64,000 nucleotides of DNA from Deltaproteobacteria bacterium (GTDB lineage: Bacteria; Myxococcota; JACPTQ01): the NCBI GenBank assembly GCA_016192705.1, contig JACPTQ010000049.1, forward strand, positions 1 through 64,000. Reading direction: 5' to 3'. Numbering within the stretch: position 1 is the first letter of the stretch; each line of letters begins with the position of its first letter. Both the position numbers and the translations under genes were made by a program. The notes under the pieces are model-generated. The model saw only the letters and a list, made by a program, of their open reading frames with translations. It was not told the origin of the DNA and did no database searches. Of the stretch, positions 44,035 to 53,246 are shown piece by piece.

Positions 44035-47000
44035 CTACAGCCCGTCCCATGTGACGAGCAAGTCCCGAATCATACGGACCCGCTTCGCCGTGTCACCCTG
44101 CCACGGCCCCGGCGTCTTTTCCCACCCCGCGCGCGGCATGTTCACTCCGGCTTGAACCTTCAACGGATCGTTCAACCACGGAATAAGCCAATCGGGCCGA
44201 AGCCGGTCGGGTCCAAGCGCGAGCGACGGCGCGCGCACCGGCTCGTTGACGTGGCACGCAGGACATCCCAGCGCCGTGAACAGCTCCTTCGCCTTCGGGC
44301 GATCCTCCGCAGACAGTTCCGGCTGGTCGTAGTGCTTGAACGGGTACTCCGCCTTGTTGGTCGACGCGAAATACCACGCGAGCGACGTCGCCTGATCATC
44401 GGTGAACCCAAACGTCGGCATTCGAAGGTCAAGCCACGGTCGCAGCTTCCACGGGTGCTTCAAAAACCCAAACAACCATTCGCTCCGAACCTTCGAACCC
44501 TCGCCGTTCAAAACCGGCGGACCGTACGACTTATCGCTGTACTCTGCGAGAATGTCGCCGCCCTTCTGCTCAATCACGTGGCACCCTTGGCAATTGTGGA
44601 AACGCACGCGATCGCGCCCGCGCTCGACCGCCTGGCGCTCATCCGACAACTTCTTCACGAACTCCTCGCCGTGAATCTCGTGTCCACGCAAGCTCCGCAA
44701 AAAAACCATCAGGTTCTCGATCCGCTCGGCTCCCCGCTTCGCGTCACGCGCGCCCGGCTTAACCGCCGCCTCTTTCGCATCAACGTCAAAGGTAAACTTC
44801 GGCATGCGCAACCGAATACGCTGCGTCTCGTACTGCCGCGGGTCATTCAACTTGCCGCGCACCCAATCGTGCCACGTAATTCGATTCTGTTTCGTGACGG
44901 GGTCTTTTTCGCGCCACGCCTCCTCGAGATACCCAAAGTCGAGCTGCTCCTCGATCTTGGAGCCGATTTCGTTGAGCTCGATCCCAATCTTCGATTCCTT
45001 CTCGGTCCCCTTGATTTCGTGGCAGCCAAAACACCCAAAATTCTTGACGAGCGCCAAACCCGCCTCGACATCGCCCTTCACGAATTTCGGTGCCGCATAC
45101 GCTTTCGCGCGCGTCGCGACGAGAAATTCGACGATGTCGCCCGCTTCGTCGCGCGTCAGCCTAAGGCTCGGCATGGCCGTCGTCGAATTGTGCGCCCGCG
45201 GATTTAATATCCACGACGTGAGGTGACTCTTGGCCGCGTCGGTCGCCGCGATCTTGTTGCCCACGCGCGTGAGCTCGGGTGCGAATTCGGACCCAACAAA
45301 CTTGCCGCCTTCAACGAGGCCGTGGCAGCCAAGACACCCAACCGACTTGATGAGCGCGAGACCGGATTTGCGTCGCTCTTCGGGGGACTTCGCGAGAGCG
45401 GGAGAAGAAGTTAAACGCAAAGGCGCGGAGACGCCAAGGGGAGAGGCTTTTTTTTCTGGGTCTTGGCGGCTTGGCGCCTTAGCGTTGAAATCCCCTGCCG
45501 GTGCGGGTTTGGGCCCAAGCCACCCCGACATGTTCGTCTTCGCCGCTTCTTCCGGCGTCGGTACTTTCGCCTTTTGGTCGATCAAAAAAGCCGTAATCTG
45601 CCGCGCCTGCTCATCACTCAAAAAGAACTGCGGCATCCGCGTCCCGGGGCGATACTCCTGCGGATTCTTGAGCCACGCGTAAACCCAACCCGCGTCGAGC
45701 TTCGTCCCCGCGCTCATCAGCGTCGGCCCGACCTTCTCCAACGCATCGAAAAGCCCCGAGTTGTGACACCCGATGCACCCAATCCGCTTAAACTCAGCCA
45801 TCCCGGCGTTCAACTTTTCCGCCCCCGCGATCTCGGCCACCCCCTCGTGACACTTCCGGCACCCCGACTCCGCGAACCGCCCCTTCTGCATCGGGTCTTC
45901 CCAATACCCCGCCCAACCGTGCCCCGCCTTCTCCATCGTCGCAATCCCTTGCCCACCATGACATGGAGTACAACCGAACTTCTCGACCGGATGCTTCCCC
46001 AAAAGCTCGTGCCGCCGCGGGTGCGTCTCCAAAACCTTCGGAATTTCAATCGGCTGAATCGCCTTTCGCGCCGCCTTCTCATCCCGCTGAACCCACATCG
46101 CAACTTTGCTCGCGATTCCCGACACGGTTTCCGGCGACTCCGCGAGGCTCGCCGCGATCACCTGAACCGCCGTCGTCTCTTTCCCCGCCTTCTTGAGCGC
46201 CGCGAACTCCCGCGCCGCGAGCCACTGCAACAAGTCCTTCTTTAGAACACAGAATTTCGTCGCCATCTCCAGAACGAGCTTCCCGCGCTCGACCTTCAAA
46301 AACTTTTTCGCGGCCTTGTCGTCTTCCGTATCTTCAATTTTCTTCGCCTGGTCTTTCAGTTCCGCTTCGCGCGCCTCAAACGTCCGCGCAATCTCGGCCG
46401 CCGACGAATACCCGCAACTGTCAACCGCCATATGGCACGACTGGCAACGATCGATGAGGTGAATCTTCGGATTGACCACCTGCACGATTTCGGTACCCGA
46501 CGTCTCCTTCGAATTCTTGATTCGCCGATCGACGTCTTCGATGTCTTTGAGCAGATCCTTTTTCTTTTCCTTAAGCGCGTCGAGCTGCCCCACGACCGCT
46601 GCAAGCGCGACCTTCGACTCTTTCACCGCACGCTCTTCGCCCGCAATGACAACATCCTGTTTCGCAATTCGCGCGTCAAAATCCGCGAGTTTCTTTTCCG
46701 ACTCCTTCTGATTCTTTCCCGCTTCCAGCGCGTGCTTCTTAATCTTCGCCAGCTTCGCTTCATCTTTTGCCGTCCGCGCCCGCTCGGCATCCTCGTGCGC
46801 CTTGAACACCTCGAGCGTCGCAAGGTAATGGAGGTAGTACTCCGCGTCCGACTCACTCTTGATGAACGACTTTTGCTGTTCCGCATCCTTAAATCGCGCT
46901 TTCGCTTTGTCGACGTTCGAATGGAGCTCGTTGACGCGCTTGACCATTTCGGGCGTCTTCAGCGCCGTTTCGAACGACGCAATCTGGCCGTCAAGCGACT

Positions 47001-47253
47001 TAAGTTTCCCTTGGCCAGCGGGCGATTCAAGCTCTTCGATGAGGCCCAATCGCTCGCGTTCAAGCTTGTCGAGGCGCAGCTTGAAAAACGCGTTCTGATG
47101 ATGCTTCCAGGGGCGCCGCGAAAACGTCTCGTCGTAAAGCGCCCAGGCCGACACACCAAGGAACATCGACCCGAGGATAAACATGTGAACGTTGTACGAC
47201 TTCGACTCGACCGGCACGCTGTCGATTCGCTTGGGTTTCTCAGCACTTCCCAC
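44035..47253 (-). CDS. Membrane-anchored eight-haem cytochrome c
   Basis: 1072 residues from GTG 47253. One N-terminal transmembrane helix (FILGSMFLGVSAWALY) is followed by a long charged coiled coil (about 45-270) and a C-terminal part with eight CxxCH haem sites: CQSCH, CTPCH, CRKCH, CIGCH, CLGCH, CFGCH, CQGCH, CPACH. Several lie in repeated ~120-residue cytochrome c modules with distal Met ligands. It likely carries electrons in the periplasm to the cupredoxin-like lipoprotein downstream. The partner oxidase or reductase is not in the window. Between the fourth and fifth haem modules the gene contains repeat R1 in frame. Confidence 0.9.
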   Translation of the reverse strand: MGSAEKPKRIDSVPVESKSYNVHMFILGSMFLGVSAWALYDETFSRRPWKHHQNAFFKLRLDKLERERLGLIEELESPAGQGKLKSLDGQIASFETALKTPEMVKRVNELHSNVDKAKARFKDAEQQKSFIKSESDAEYYLHYLATLEVFKAHEDAERARTAKDEAKLAKIKKHALEAGKNQKESEKKLADFDARIAKQDVVIAGEERAVKESKVALAAVVGQLDALKEKKKDLLKDIEDVDRRIKNSKETSGTEIVQVVNPKIHLIDRCQSCHMAVDSCGYSSAAEIARTFEAREAELKDQAKKIEDTEDDKAAKKFLKVERGKLVLEMATKFCVLKKDLLQWLAAREFAALKKAGKETTAVQVIAASLAESPETVSGIASKVAMWVQRDEKAARKAIQPIEIPKVLETHPRRHELLGKHPVEKFGCTPCHGGQGIATMEKAGHGWAGYWEDPMQKGRFAESGCRKCHEGVAEIAGAEKLNAGMAEFKRIGCIGCHNSGLFDALEKVGPTLMSAGTKLDAGWVYAWLKNPQEYRPGTRMPQFFLSDEQARQITAFLIDQKAKVPTPEEAAKTNMSGWLGPKPAPAGDFNAKAPSRQDPEKKASPLGVSAPLRLTSSPALAKSPEERRKSGLALIKSVGCLGCHGLVEGGKFVGSEFAPELTRVGNKIAATDAAKSHLTSWILNPRAHNSTTAMPSLRLTRDEAGDIVEFLVATRAKAYAAPKFVKGDVEAGLALVKNFGCFGCHEIKGTEKESKIGIELNEIGSKIEEQLDFGYLEEAWREKDPVTKQNRITWHDWVRGKLNDPRQYETQRIRLRMPKFTFDVDAKEAAVKPGARDAKRGAERIENLMVFLRSLRGHEIHGEEFVKKLSDERQAVERGRDRVRFHNCQGCHVIEQKGGDILAEYSDKSYGPPVLNGEGSKVRSEWLFGFLKHPWKLRPWLDLRMPTFGFTDDQATSLAWYFASTNKAEYPFKHYDQPELSAEDRPKAKELFTALGCPACHVNEPVRAPSLALGPDRLRPDWLIPWLNDPLKVQAGVNMPRAGWEKTPGPWQGDTAKRVRMIRDLLVTWDGL
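45411..45508 (-). repeat. Coding repeat R1, copy 1 (in cytochrome c)
   Basis: About 98 bp starting AAACGCAAAGGCGCGGAGAC and ending GCGTTGAAATCCCCTGCCGG on the plus strand. Read in the gene direction it is ~90% identical to copy 2 and uses the same frame, coding FNAKAPSRQDPEKKASPLG and then VSAPLRLTSSP. It lies in a linker between haem modules. Confidence 0.92.
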
Positions 47254-48006
47254 GAATTTCGCTCTCCAAAAGTTGTCTACCGGTCGACTCGATTAACACT
47301 TCGCGACGCGGCTCGTCAATTCGAAGTCATCCCTCGATTCCCGGTTAACGGCCAAGACCAGAGTGGGGCGGTCGGGTTTGGGCTCGCTCCGGCTCGCGGA
47401 AGTCCTCGGGTCTGACATGAAATGTGAGTCTGCACGAAATGAATCAAACATCATCAGAACGGCAATTCCATGCCCCATCGGCACCTCATCCCCTGCGGAC
47501 GCGAACCTCCGCTTGCCCAATCCCCGCCCGCCCAACCAGGAACAGGCCGTTCCCCTGGAACGGCGGTTGAGAGACTTGGGGGTCGATCGATCGTCAGTCG
47601 ACACCCAGCGGGTGAACTCTTCGTACAGCCCTCAAGCCTAAGAAACACGTCCCCGGAAAGCGGTCGGCAGGGATTTGCGTGGGGTCGGCAGGGACGCCGC
47701 AGAGGCGCGCCTATTCCGCGAGCAGTCTGTCGGCAAGCCAGCGGCTTGCCGGCGCGAGCGGAATGGCGAGGGCGACGGAACGGAGCCCGCAGCCCCACCT
47801 TTGCGCAGGGTCTGCAGCGTGATATCGGCTTGGAGCATCGAGCTTTCGCGTGCCTCTGACCCGCGGATCGTTCGCACGCCTCAAATCAGACCCGAGGACA
47901 TCGGCGCGCCGAAGCGGGCTCCTGTCGACCCTCACGCTCACGAGCGACCGGACCGCTTAACCGGGGATCGGGGGAAGTCATCGTCTGAAAGCGGTGTTAA
48001 TGTACA
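47254..48006. other. 753-bp intergenic region with two hairpins
   Basis: No convincing gene is found between the divergent cytochrome and TPR genes. It holds two perfect inverted repeats, GCCGTTCC-CCT-GGAACGGC near 47549-47567 and CGGCAAGCC-AGC-GGCTTGCCG at 47731-47751. Open frames crossing them are short and unsupported. It may hold promoters for both neighbours and REP-like elements. Confidence 0.6.
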
Positions 48007-49173
48007 ATGGTTCTCATGTTGGGGCGCATCACGATTTTCGCGTTGATGGGTGGCGTATTGACCGCCGGGACTGCGCGTGCGGAGACGGCGCGCGAGGCGG
48101 CCGAGAAGCTTGCGAAGGCGGGCGATGGTTACGCGAAGCAGGGCGACGCGAAACTCGCGGTGATGGCGTATCGGCGCGCGATTGACCGCGACGCGACGTT
48201 CGCGCCACCTTACGCGGGGATTGGGTATTTGCTGCTCAAGGCCGGCGAGAAGCGGGAGGCCGCGGTTTTTTTTGACCGGTACCTGGCGCTCGAGACAAGG
48301 CCGTCGGAGGCGGCGAACGTTGCGCGCGTCAACGAGGCGCTCGCGGGCATTCGACCGAAGGCCGCTCCCGCGCCCGCACCCGTAACCGCTCCCGCAGCCG
48401 CTGGCGCTCCCGCACCCGCTCCCGCAGCGGATTTCAACGCCAAGGCGCCAAGCCGCAAAGACCCAGAAAAAAAAGCCTCTTCCCTTGGCGTCTCCGCGCC
48501 TTCGCGTTTAACTTCTTCTCCCACACCCGCAACCGCCTCATCACTCCGCGACGCCGACCAGCTCTTTCGCCGACGCGATTACAAAGCCGCGGCCGCCGCC
48601 TACCAAAAACTTGCCGCCGCTTCGAAGACCGCCACGGAACCTCGCTTCAAGCTCGCTGTCGCGCTCACCGCCCTCGCACGCTGGAAGGAAGCGCTCGCCG
48701 CATGGGATGACGTTCTCGCCGTCGATCCAAAGAACGCCGCGGCTCGGCTCTACCGAGAGCGCGTCGCCGAAAAAGCCGCGAAAGTCATCGACGCCGCTCT
48801 GCTGCCCGCCGACGACGCCGTCAAGCGCGCCGCAATCGCCCTCGGCGACGGTTCGCCAAGCTTAACGCTCCGCCTGACCGGAAGCGTCCTCGCGACGACG
48901 CCCGACCGCGCCGATGCGCTCATTCTCCGTGCGCGCGCCTTCGCCGCCCTCGGTCGCTTCGACGACGCCGTGACCGCCGTTCGCCGCGCGCTCTCGCAAA
49001 ATCCCGGCGACCCTCGCGCGCACTTCGCTCTCGGCGAAACGCACCGAGCCCTCGGTGAACGCGACAAGGCCCGCGCTGCGTTTTTGCGCTTCCTCGCGAT
49101 CGTCGACGCGACCGACGCCAACTTCGCACGCGACATCGCCTTCGCGCGCCGTTACGTCGAGAGCCAACCGTGA
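48007..49173 (+). CDS. TPR-repeat periplasmic protein
   Basis: 388 residues from ATG 48007 (48016 is an alternative) with a signal peptide ending TARA. Two TPR units at about 30-95 are followed by an Ala/Pro linker, then five to six TPR-like helices pairs from about 180 to the end (ALDDVLAVDPKNAAARLY, ALSQNPGDPRAHFALGE). It is a scaffold for protein interactions, partner unknown. The linker at about 141-175 is repeat R1 plus CCGCTCCCG-type microsatellite. It is followed closely by the RMD1-like and YqaA-ApbE genes. Confidence 0.85.
   Translation: MVLMLGRITIFALMGGVLTAGTARAETAREAAEKLAKAGDGYAKQGDAKLAVMAYRRAIDRDATFAPPYAGIGYLLLKAGEKREAAVFFDRYLALETRPSEAANVARVNEALAGIRPKAAPAPAPVTAPAAAGAPAPAPAADFNAKAPSRKDPEKKASSLGVSAPSRLTSSPTPATASSLRDADQLFRRRDYKAAAAAYQKLAAASKTATEPRFKLAVALTALARWKEALAAWDDVLAVDPKNAAARLYRERVAEKAAKVIDAALLPADDAVKRAAIALGDGSPSLTLRLTGSVLATTPDRADALILRARAFAALGRFDDAVTAVRRALSQNPGDPRAHFALGETHRALGERDKARAAFLRFLAIVDATDANFARDIAFARRYVESQP
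48429..48530 (+). repeat. Coding repeat R1, copy 2 (in TPR protein)
   Basis: Same orientation relative to the gene and same frame as copy 1: FNAKAPSRKDPEKKASSLG then VSAPSRLTSSP. It is flanked on the left by (CCGCTCCCGCA)n-like DNA. Confidence 0.92.
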
Positions 49174-49183
49174 GGTCACGATA

Positions 49184-50305
49184 ATGGTTCGCCACGCTGA
49201 GATAAAAGTCGCGTCGGGCGAAATTGTCGTCTATCGACTCTTCGACGTTGCGGACGCCATCGACCTCACGCGCGCCGAAACCGCCTTGCGCGCCGGAACA
49301 TTGCCGCGCCTGTCATTTCGCCGCGCCGGTTACCGCTCGATCGAGTTGCCGAATCCACCCGCGACCGTTGATCTCGGAACGCAATCGATCGAGCTCGGCT
49401 CGGCGACGCTCCACTGCGACTGCTCGGCGCGCATCTACGACGTCGGCTCGCTGTCGATCCAGGTGCGGATCCCCATCGCGCGCGGAACACCGTTTGACGA
49501 CATCGTCGCGCTCTCACCACTCATCGACGACAATATCTCGCTCGAGCAGCTCACGCGCCGCCTCGCCGACGAGCTCTCGCACCGCCTCGCGCCGGCCTCC
49601 GAGCGCTCGCACCACTGGGCCACACGCGAGGAGTACACCGTTTTCTTCGTGCGCGAATTCGCGCCATCTCTGAGCGCCGACCAAGCCCTCGAACGACTCG
49701 ACATCGCGCGACTCTTGCTCGGTGAACCATCCGCCGCAAAGCTCTCCGACCGCGAACGCGAAGACGTCTTGAAGCGCCGCCTCTCCTACTTCGACGACGA
49801 CGTCGCCGTCATCGACTGGAACAGCGCCTTCGTGCTCGAACCATCCGGCGCGCGCGACATCCCCGACCTTCTCGAGTTCGCAACCACGCAGCTCCTCGAA
49901 TTGCGCTACTACGACGCGCTCCTCGATCGCGAACTCGCGCAAACGTACGACCAGTTCGACGCGCTCGGCGGCCGCACGGTGCTCATTAACCTCGGACGCT
50001 ACACCGCACTCTCACGACGCCTCTTGCGCCTCTCCGTTGAAATCTCGGAAATCACGGAGCGCATCGACAACAGCCTCAAAATCATCGGCGACTTCGCACT
50101 CGCGCGGGTTTACCAGGCCGCCGTCGATCGCTTTCGCATCGCGCACTGGCAGCGCTCCATCGACCGCAAAGAGGCGATCATCCTTCAAATCTACAACTTG
50201 CTTCACAATCAAATCACCGCGTCGCGGAACCTCATCTTGGAAGGCGCGATCGTTCTCCTCTTCGTGCTCGACCTCATCCTTCTCTTCTTGGTCAAGGCGA
50301 AGTAA
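49184..50305 (+). CDS. C-tail-anchored membrane protein, RMD1/DUF155-like
   Basis: ATG 49184 gives 373 residues. The plan resembles the RMD1/DUF155 family: an N-terminal beta-rich part (VYRLFDVADAIDL), a middle helical part with RREEYTVFFV-like and SYFDDDVAVIDWNSAFV segments, a coiled region (LSRRLLRLSVEISEITERI) and a single C-terminal transmembrane helix (ILEGAIVLLFVLDLILLFLV). Function is unknown in bacteria. It ends 3 nt before the YqaA-ApbE gene and starts 10 nt after the TPR gene, so the three look like one operon. Confidence 0.7.
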   Translation: MVRHAEIKVASGEIVVYRLFDVADAIDLTRAETALRAGTLPRLSFRRAGYRSIELPNPPATVDLGTQSIELGSATLHCDCSARIYDVGSLSIQVRIPIARGTPFDDIVALSPLIDDNISLEQLTRRLADELSHRLAPASERSHHWATREEYTVFFVREFAPSLSADQALERLDIARLLLGEPSAAKLSDREREDVLKRRLSYFDDDVAVIDWNSAFVLEPSGARDIPDLLEFATTQLLELRYYDALLDRELAQTYDQFDALGGRTVLINLGRYTALSRRLLRLSVEISEITERIDNSLKIIGDFALARVYQAAVDRFRIAHWQRSIDRKEAIILQIYNLLHNQITASRNLILEGAIVLLFVLDLILLFLVKAK

Positions 50306-50308
50306 CGC

Positions 50309-51826
50309 GTGACCTACGCAACGGGTCTCGTTCTCGGCTTTTTCGGAACAACGTTTTGGTTCGTCAGCGCCGAGACGTACGTTGTCGCGAAGTCGCCGTC
50401 GCTCAGTTGGCCAATGCTCCTCGTCGTCTGTGCCGCGTGCGGACAGGTCGCGGGGTTCACGGCGCTCTACTTTCTCGGTGAAAAGATTCTGCGACGATTG
50501 AAGCGACTGCGCGCGAAGGTCGAGACGTTCGACGTCAGCCGTTTCCAAAAATCGACCTACGGCGTTCTCGCCGCGTCAAGCGTTTTGGGCTTTCCGCCGC
50601 TTTCGGTCGTCGCGGTCGCCTCGGGCACAATTCGTCTCAAGTATTCGACGTTTTTCCCGTTCGCGCTCGTCGGGCGCATCATCCGGTTCACGATCGTATT
50701 GTTGCTGGGTCAACAGTTTCTCGCGCTGACGTGCGCGGGGGAAGGAATCAAACGCAAAGGCGCCGAGACGCCAAGGGAGGAGGCTTCTTTTTTGGGGCCT
50801 CTGCGGCTTAGCGCCTTGGCGTTGAAATCCCCTTGGGATGCGGGAGCGGCCCGCGAAGTCGTTCGGCGTTCGCGCGTGCAGATGGGGACGACGGTGTCGT
50901 TCAGCGCGGTTGGTGACGAAACCCACGTGGCGCGGGCGTTTGACGAGGCGTTCACCGAGATCGAGCGCTTCGAAGCGATGGCGAGTGAGTACCGCCCCGA
51001 CAGTGTCATATCGACGCTGAATGAAAACGCGGGCAGACGACCCGTCGACATTCCCGACGACCTCTTCGCGCTCATCGAGCGTTGCCTCGCGCTTTCGCGC
51101 GAATCAGGCGGCGCCTTCGACGTCACGTTTCTCGGCATGGGAAAAATTTGGGATTTCCGCGCCGACCCACCACGCGTTCCCGACGCAAAGCTTGTTGAAA
51201 CCGAACGCAAGCGCATCGACCACCGCCGACTTCGCCTCGACGCCGTCAAAAAAACGGCCTTCCTCGAACGCGCGGGAATGCGCGTCGGGCTTGGCGCCAT
51301 CGGCAAGGGCCAAGCGATCGATCGCGCGGCAACGATCTTTCGCCGCCACGGCCTCGCGAATTTTCTCGCAGCGGCGAGCGGCGACCTTTACGTCGCCGGG
51401 TCGAAACCGGGCGGCGCACCGTGGCAAATCGGAATCCAGCATCCGCGCGATCCCACGCGGCTCGTGGCTCGCCTCACCGTTCGCGATCGCGGCGTCTCGA
51501 CGTCGGGCGATTACGAGCGCTTCTTTGTCGCGCAGGGACGCCGCTTCCACCACATCATTGATCCGCGCACCGGCTACCCGGCCGACGGTCTCGCGAGCGT
51601 GACCGTCATCGCACCCGACGCAACAACATCGGACAGCCTCTCAACCGCCGCCTTCGTTCTTGGTCCCGCACGCGCTCTCGATTTTCTCGCGAAGCACCCC
51701 GGTGTCGACGCACTCCTCATCGACACGCGCGGCCGCATCACCCTAACGCCCGGCTTTCGCGCGCTCGTTCGGTTCGAGCCGCCGGCCACGGAGTCCCACG
51801 CAGGCGGCGACTTTTATCGCCCGTAG
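50309..51826 (+). CDS. Fusion of YqaA/VTT-like membrane domain with ApbE flavin transferase
   Basis: 505 residues from GTG 50309. Residues 1-145 have about four hydrophobic helices and a VTT/YqaA-like core (FPPLSVVAVASGTIRL, VGRIIRF). Residues 180-505 are an ApbE FMN transferase: GAIGKGQAIDR, AASGDLYVAG, STSGDYERFF, HHIIDPRTGYP and TSDSLSTAAFVLG. ApbE flavinylates Thr in RNF/NQR-type or FMN-binding proteins, outside the inner membrane and with Mg2+. Normal ApbE has its own signal peptide; here the membrane domain replaces it. Repeat R1 (about residues 147-178) lies exactly at the junction. The C-terminal tail EPPATESHAGG comes from repeat R5. A frame-preserving gene fusion by R1 is likely. 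Confidence 0.85.
   Translation: MTYATGLVLGFFGTTFWFVSAETYVVAKSPSLSWPMLLVVCAACGQVAGFTALYFLGEKILRRLKRLRAKVETFDVSRFQKSTYGVLAASSVLGFPPLSVVAVASGTIRLKYSTFFPFALVGRIIRFTIVLLLGQQFLALTCAGEGIKRKGAETPREEASFLGPLRLSALALKSPWDAGAAREVVRRSRVQMGTTVSFSAVGDETHVARAFDEAFTEIERFEAMASEYRPDSVISTLNENAGRRPVDIPDDLFALIERCLALSRESGGAFDVTFLGMGKIWDFRADPPRVPDAKLVETERKRIDHRRLRLDAVKKTAFLERAGMRVGLGAIGKGQAIDRAATIFRRHGLANFLAAASGDLYVAGSKPGGAPWQIGIQHPRDPTRLVARLTVRDRGVSTSGDYERFFVAQGRRFHHIIDPRTGYPADGLASVTVIAPDATTSDSLSTAAFVLGPARALDFLAKHPGVDALLIDTRGRITLTPGFRALVRFEPPATESHAGGDFYRP
50747..50843 (+). repeat. Coding repeat R1, copy 3 (at the YqaA-ApbE junction)
   Basis: Opposite orientation relative to the gene compared with copies 1 and 2: it codes IKRKGAETPREEASFLGP then LRLSALALKSP. 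Starts AAACGCAAAGGCGCCGAGAC, ends near GTTGAAATCCCC. Confidence 0.92.
51773..51808 (+). repeat. Repeat R5, copy 1
   Basis: 36 bp with GCCGCCGGCC and GGCGGC ends (imperfect palindrome), matching 53043-53078 at 34 of 36 positions. It forms the last codons of the ApbE fusion gene. Confidence 0.88.
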
Positions 51827-51900
51827 AACCCGCGTGTAAGCGAATGTAAGCGGTGCGCGCGGTCGAGTCGGTCTATCGTCAAGACTTTCAATGGAGGTTG

Positions 51901-53028
51901 ATGGAAATGAATCGATTAGCTCTCGCGCTGCTCGTGCCAGCCTGCGGCGTTTGGCAAGCCGAATCGCAGAAGGCTCCACAACAACATTCTTCGTCGCTTC
52001 AAGAACGCGCGACGCCGTCGTCGACTCGAAGGTACGCGGCGGCCCCCGGAACCGAGTCCGATGCAAAACGCACAGCGGCGGTGACAATCGCTCCCAGCGA
52101 CTGCCCCGTCGATATGGCGGCCGACATCGAATCGCGGTCGATCGACACGCGCAAGGCGCCGCCCGCGGAGCGCAGCGTCGACACGCGGCGTGGACGTCCC
52201 AAAACCCTCAAGGCGCCGAAGCGTGTGGCCTGGGTTCGCGGACATCGAAAACCGGTAGCCCCCTCCTTCGCCCTCGAGCCCTCGAAGGCGGTGGACCAGG
52301 CTCTCGACATCGAGAAAACAAACATGACCAACATCCCCGCGGGTTTCAGGTCGCGGGTCGCCGCATCTCCACGCGACGCGTCGCTTCGACTCGAATTAGC
52401 ACGCTGTGAACTCCGTACCCCCGCGACACGGCGCCGCGCAAGTTATGACGCCGCCGTCGCGCTTCTCCTCGGGGCGCCGCGCGAACAGGTCGAGCCGGTT
52501 CTACTCGAAGCGACGGAAAACGAGAGCAACACCAACAACAGCTTTAGGTCGTGCGACGGGGCGTCGTCCTGCCCGAGCGGAATGGCGTGCGATCGCGGTT
52601 ACTGCCTAAACGCCTTCGGCAGCGCTGTTTCCTTCATCTCGAAAGCCGACCTGGCGATCGAGGACACGCTCTCGCGGGCACTTTGGAAAGTGGCACGGGA
52701 CACGGACCGCACGGCGTCGCGGCGAAAAACTGGCGCGGACTGGTGGCTCCTCCGGCGCCTCCACAAATGCGGAAAACACGTTTGCTCGTTCGAGGAGTAT
52801 GCCGCGCGCGAGGGCACGGCGCTCGTTCGTTGGGATCGCCGCGACGGGGGCGAAGTCGTTACGATTAAGCGGAATCTGACGCCGGGCGAAAAGGCGATTC
52901 TCGCCGCCAAAACTCGATGCTGGGAGCGGACGGGGTGGCAAACGCGTGGGAGTTGTTTACAGATGTGCGAAGTGCGAATGCAAGGGGCCGGCTGTCGAAC
53001 AAGCTGCTACGCCCACTGCTCCCTTTGA
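51901..53028 (+). CDS. Cysteine-containing putative lipoprotein
   Basis: ATG 51901 (or 51907) follows TGGAGG and opens a short lipoprotein-like signal (LALALLVPAC). About 375 residues follow: a low-complexity Arg/Pro/Ala stretch, a helical middle and a cysteine cluster at the C-terminus (CLQMCEVRMQGAGCRTSCYAHC). There is also a CPSGMACDRGYC motif of the kind seen in myxobacterial surface lipoproteins. No family recognised. Confidence 0.7.
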   Translation: MEMNRLALALLVPACGVWQAESQKAPQQHSSSLQERATPSSTRRYAAAPGTESDAKRTAAVTIAPSDCPVDMAADIESRSIDTRKAPPAERSVDTRRGRPKTLKAPKRVAWVRGHRKPVAPSFALEPSKAVDQALDIEKTNMTNIPAGFRSRVAASPRDASLRLELARCELRTPATRRRASYDAAVALLLGAPREQVEPVLLEATENESNTNNSFRSCDGASSCPSGMACDRGYCLNAFGSAVSFISKADLAIEDTLSRALWKVARDTDRTASRRKTGADWWLLRRLHKCGKHVCSFEEYAAREGTALVRWDRRDGGEVVTIKRNLTPGEKAILAAKTRCWERTGWQTRGSCLQMCEVRMQGAGCRTSCYAHCSL

Positions 53029-53042
53029 TCTCGCTCACACCT

Positions 53043-53078
53043 TTCGAGCCGCCGGCCACAGAGTCCCACGCGGGCGGC
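53043..53078 (+). repeat. Repeat R5, copy 2
   Basis: Same 36-bp unit as 51773-51808 with two mismatches, here 15 bp after the lipoprotein stop and in the same orientation. The space to 53246 holds nothing else that I can support. Confidence 0.88.
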
Positions 53079-53246
53079 ACGTTTGACAATCACGCGCCCC
53101 CGACGCGCTAAGACCGCACCCCGACATCTTTTTCAGCGCCCCCAACACGGTTCTGCCCTCCCCGGACACAGTTTTGGGCGTCCATCACGCAATGGGAGCA
53201 TTTTCTGCCGTGAATCTGGCGGCTTCTTGGCGGATCGCGCGCGAAA

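Noticed and set aside
44032-45207. Long open frame on the plus strand opposite the cytochrome gene
   Set aside because: It is Arg/Leu rich, has no ribosome site, and lies wholly over eight-haem coding sequence; it is a GC-rich shadow.
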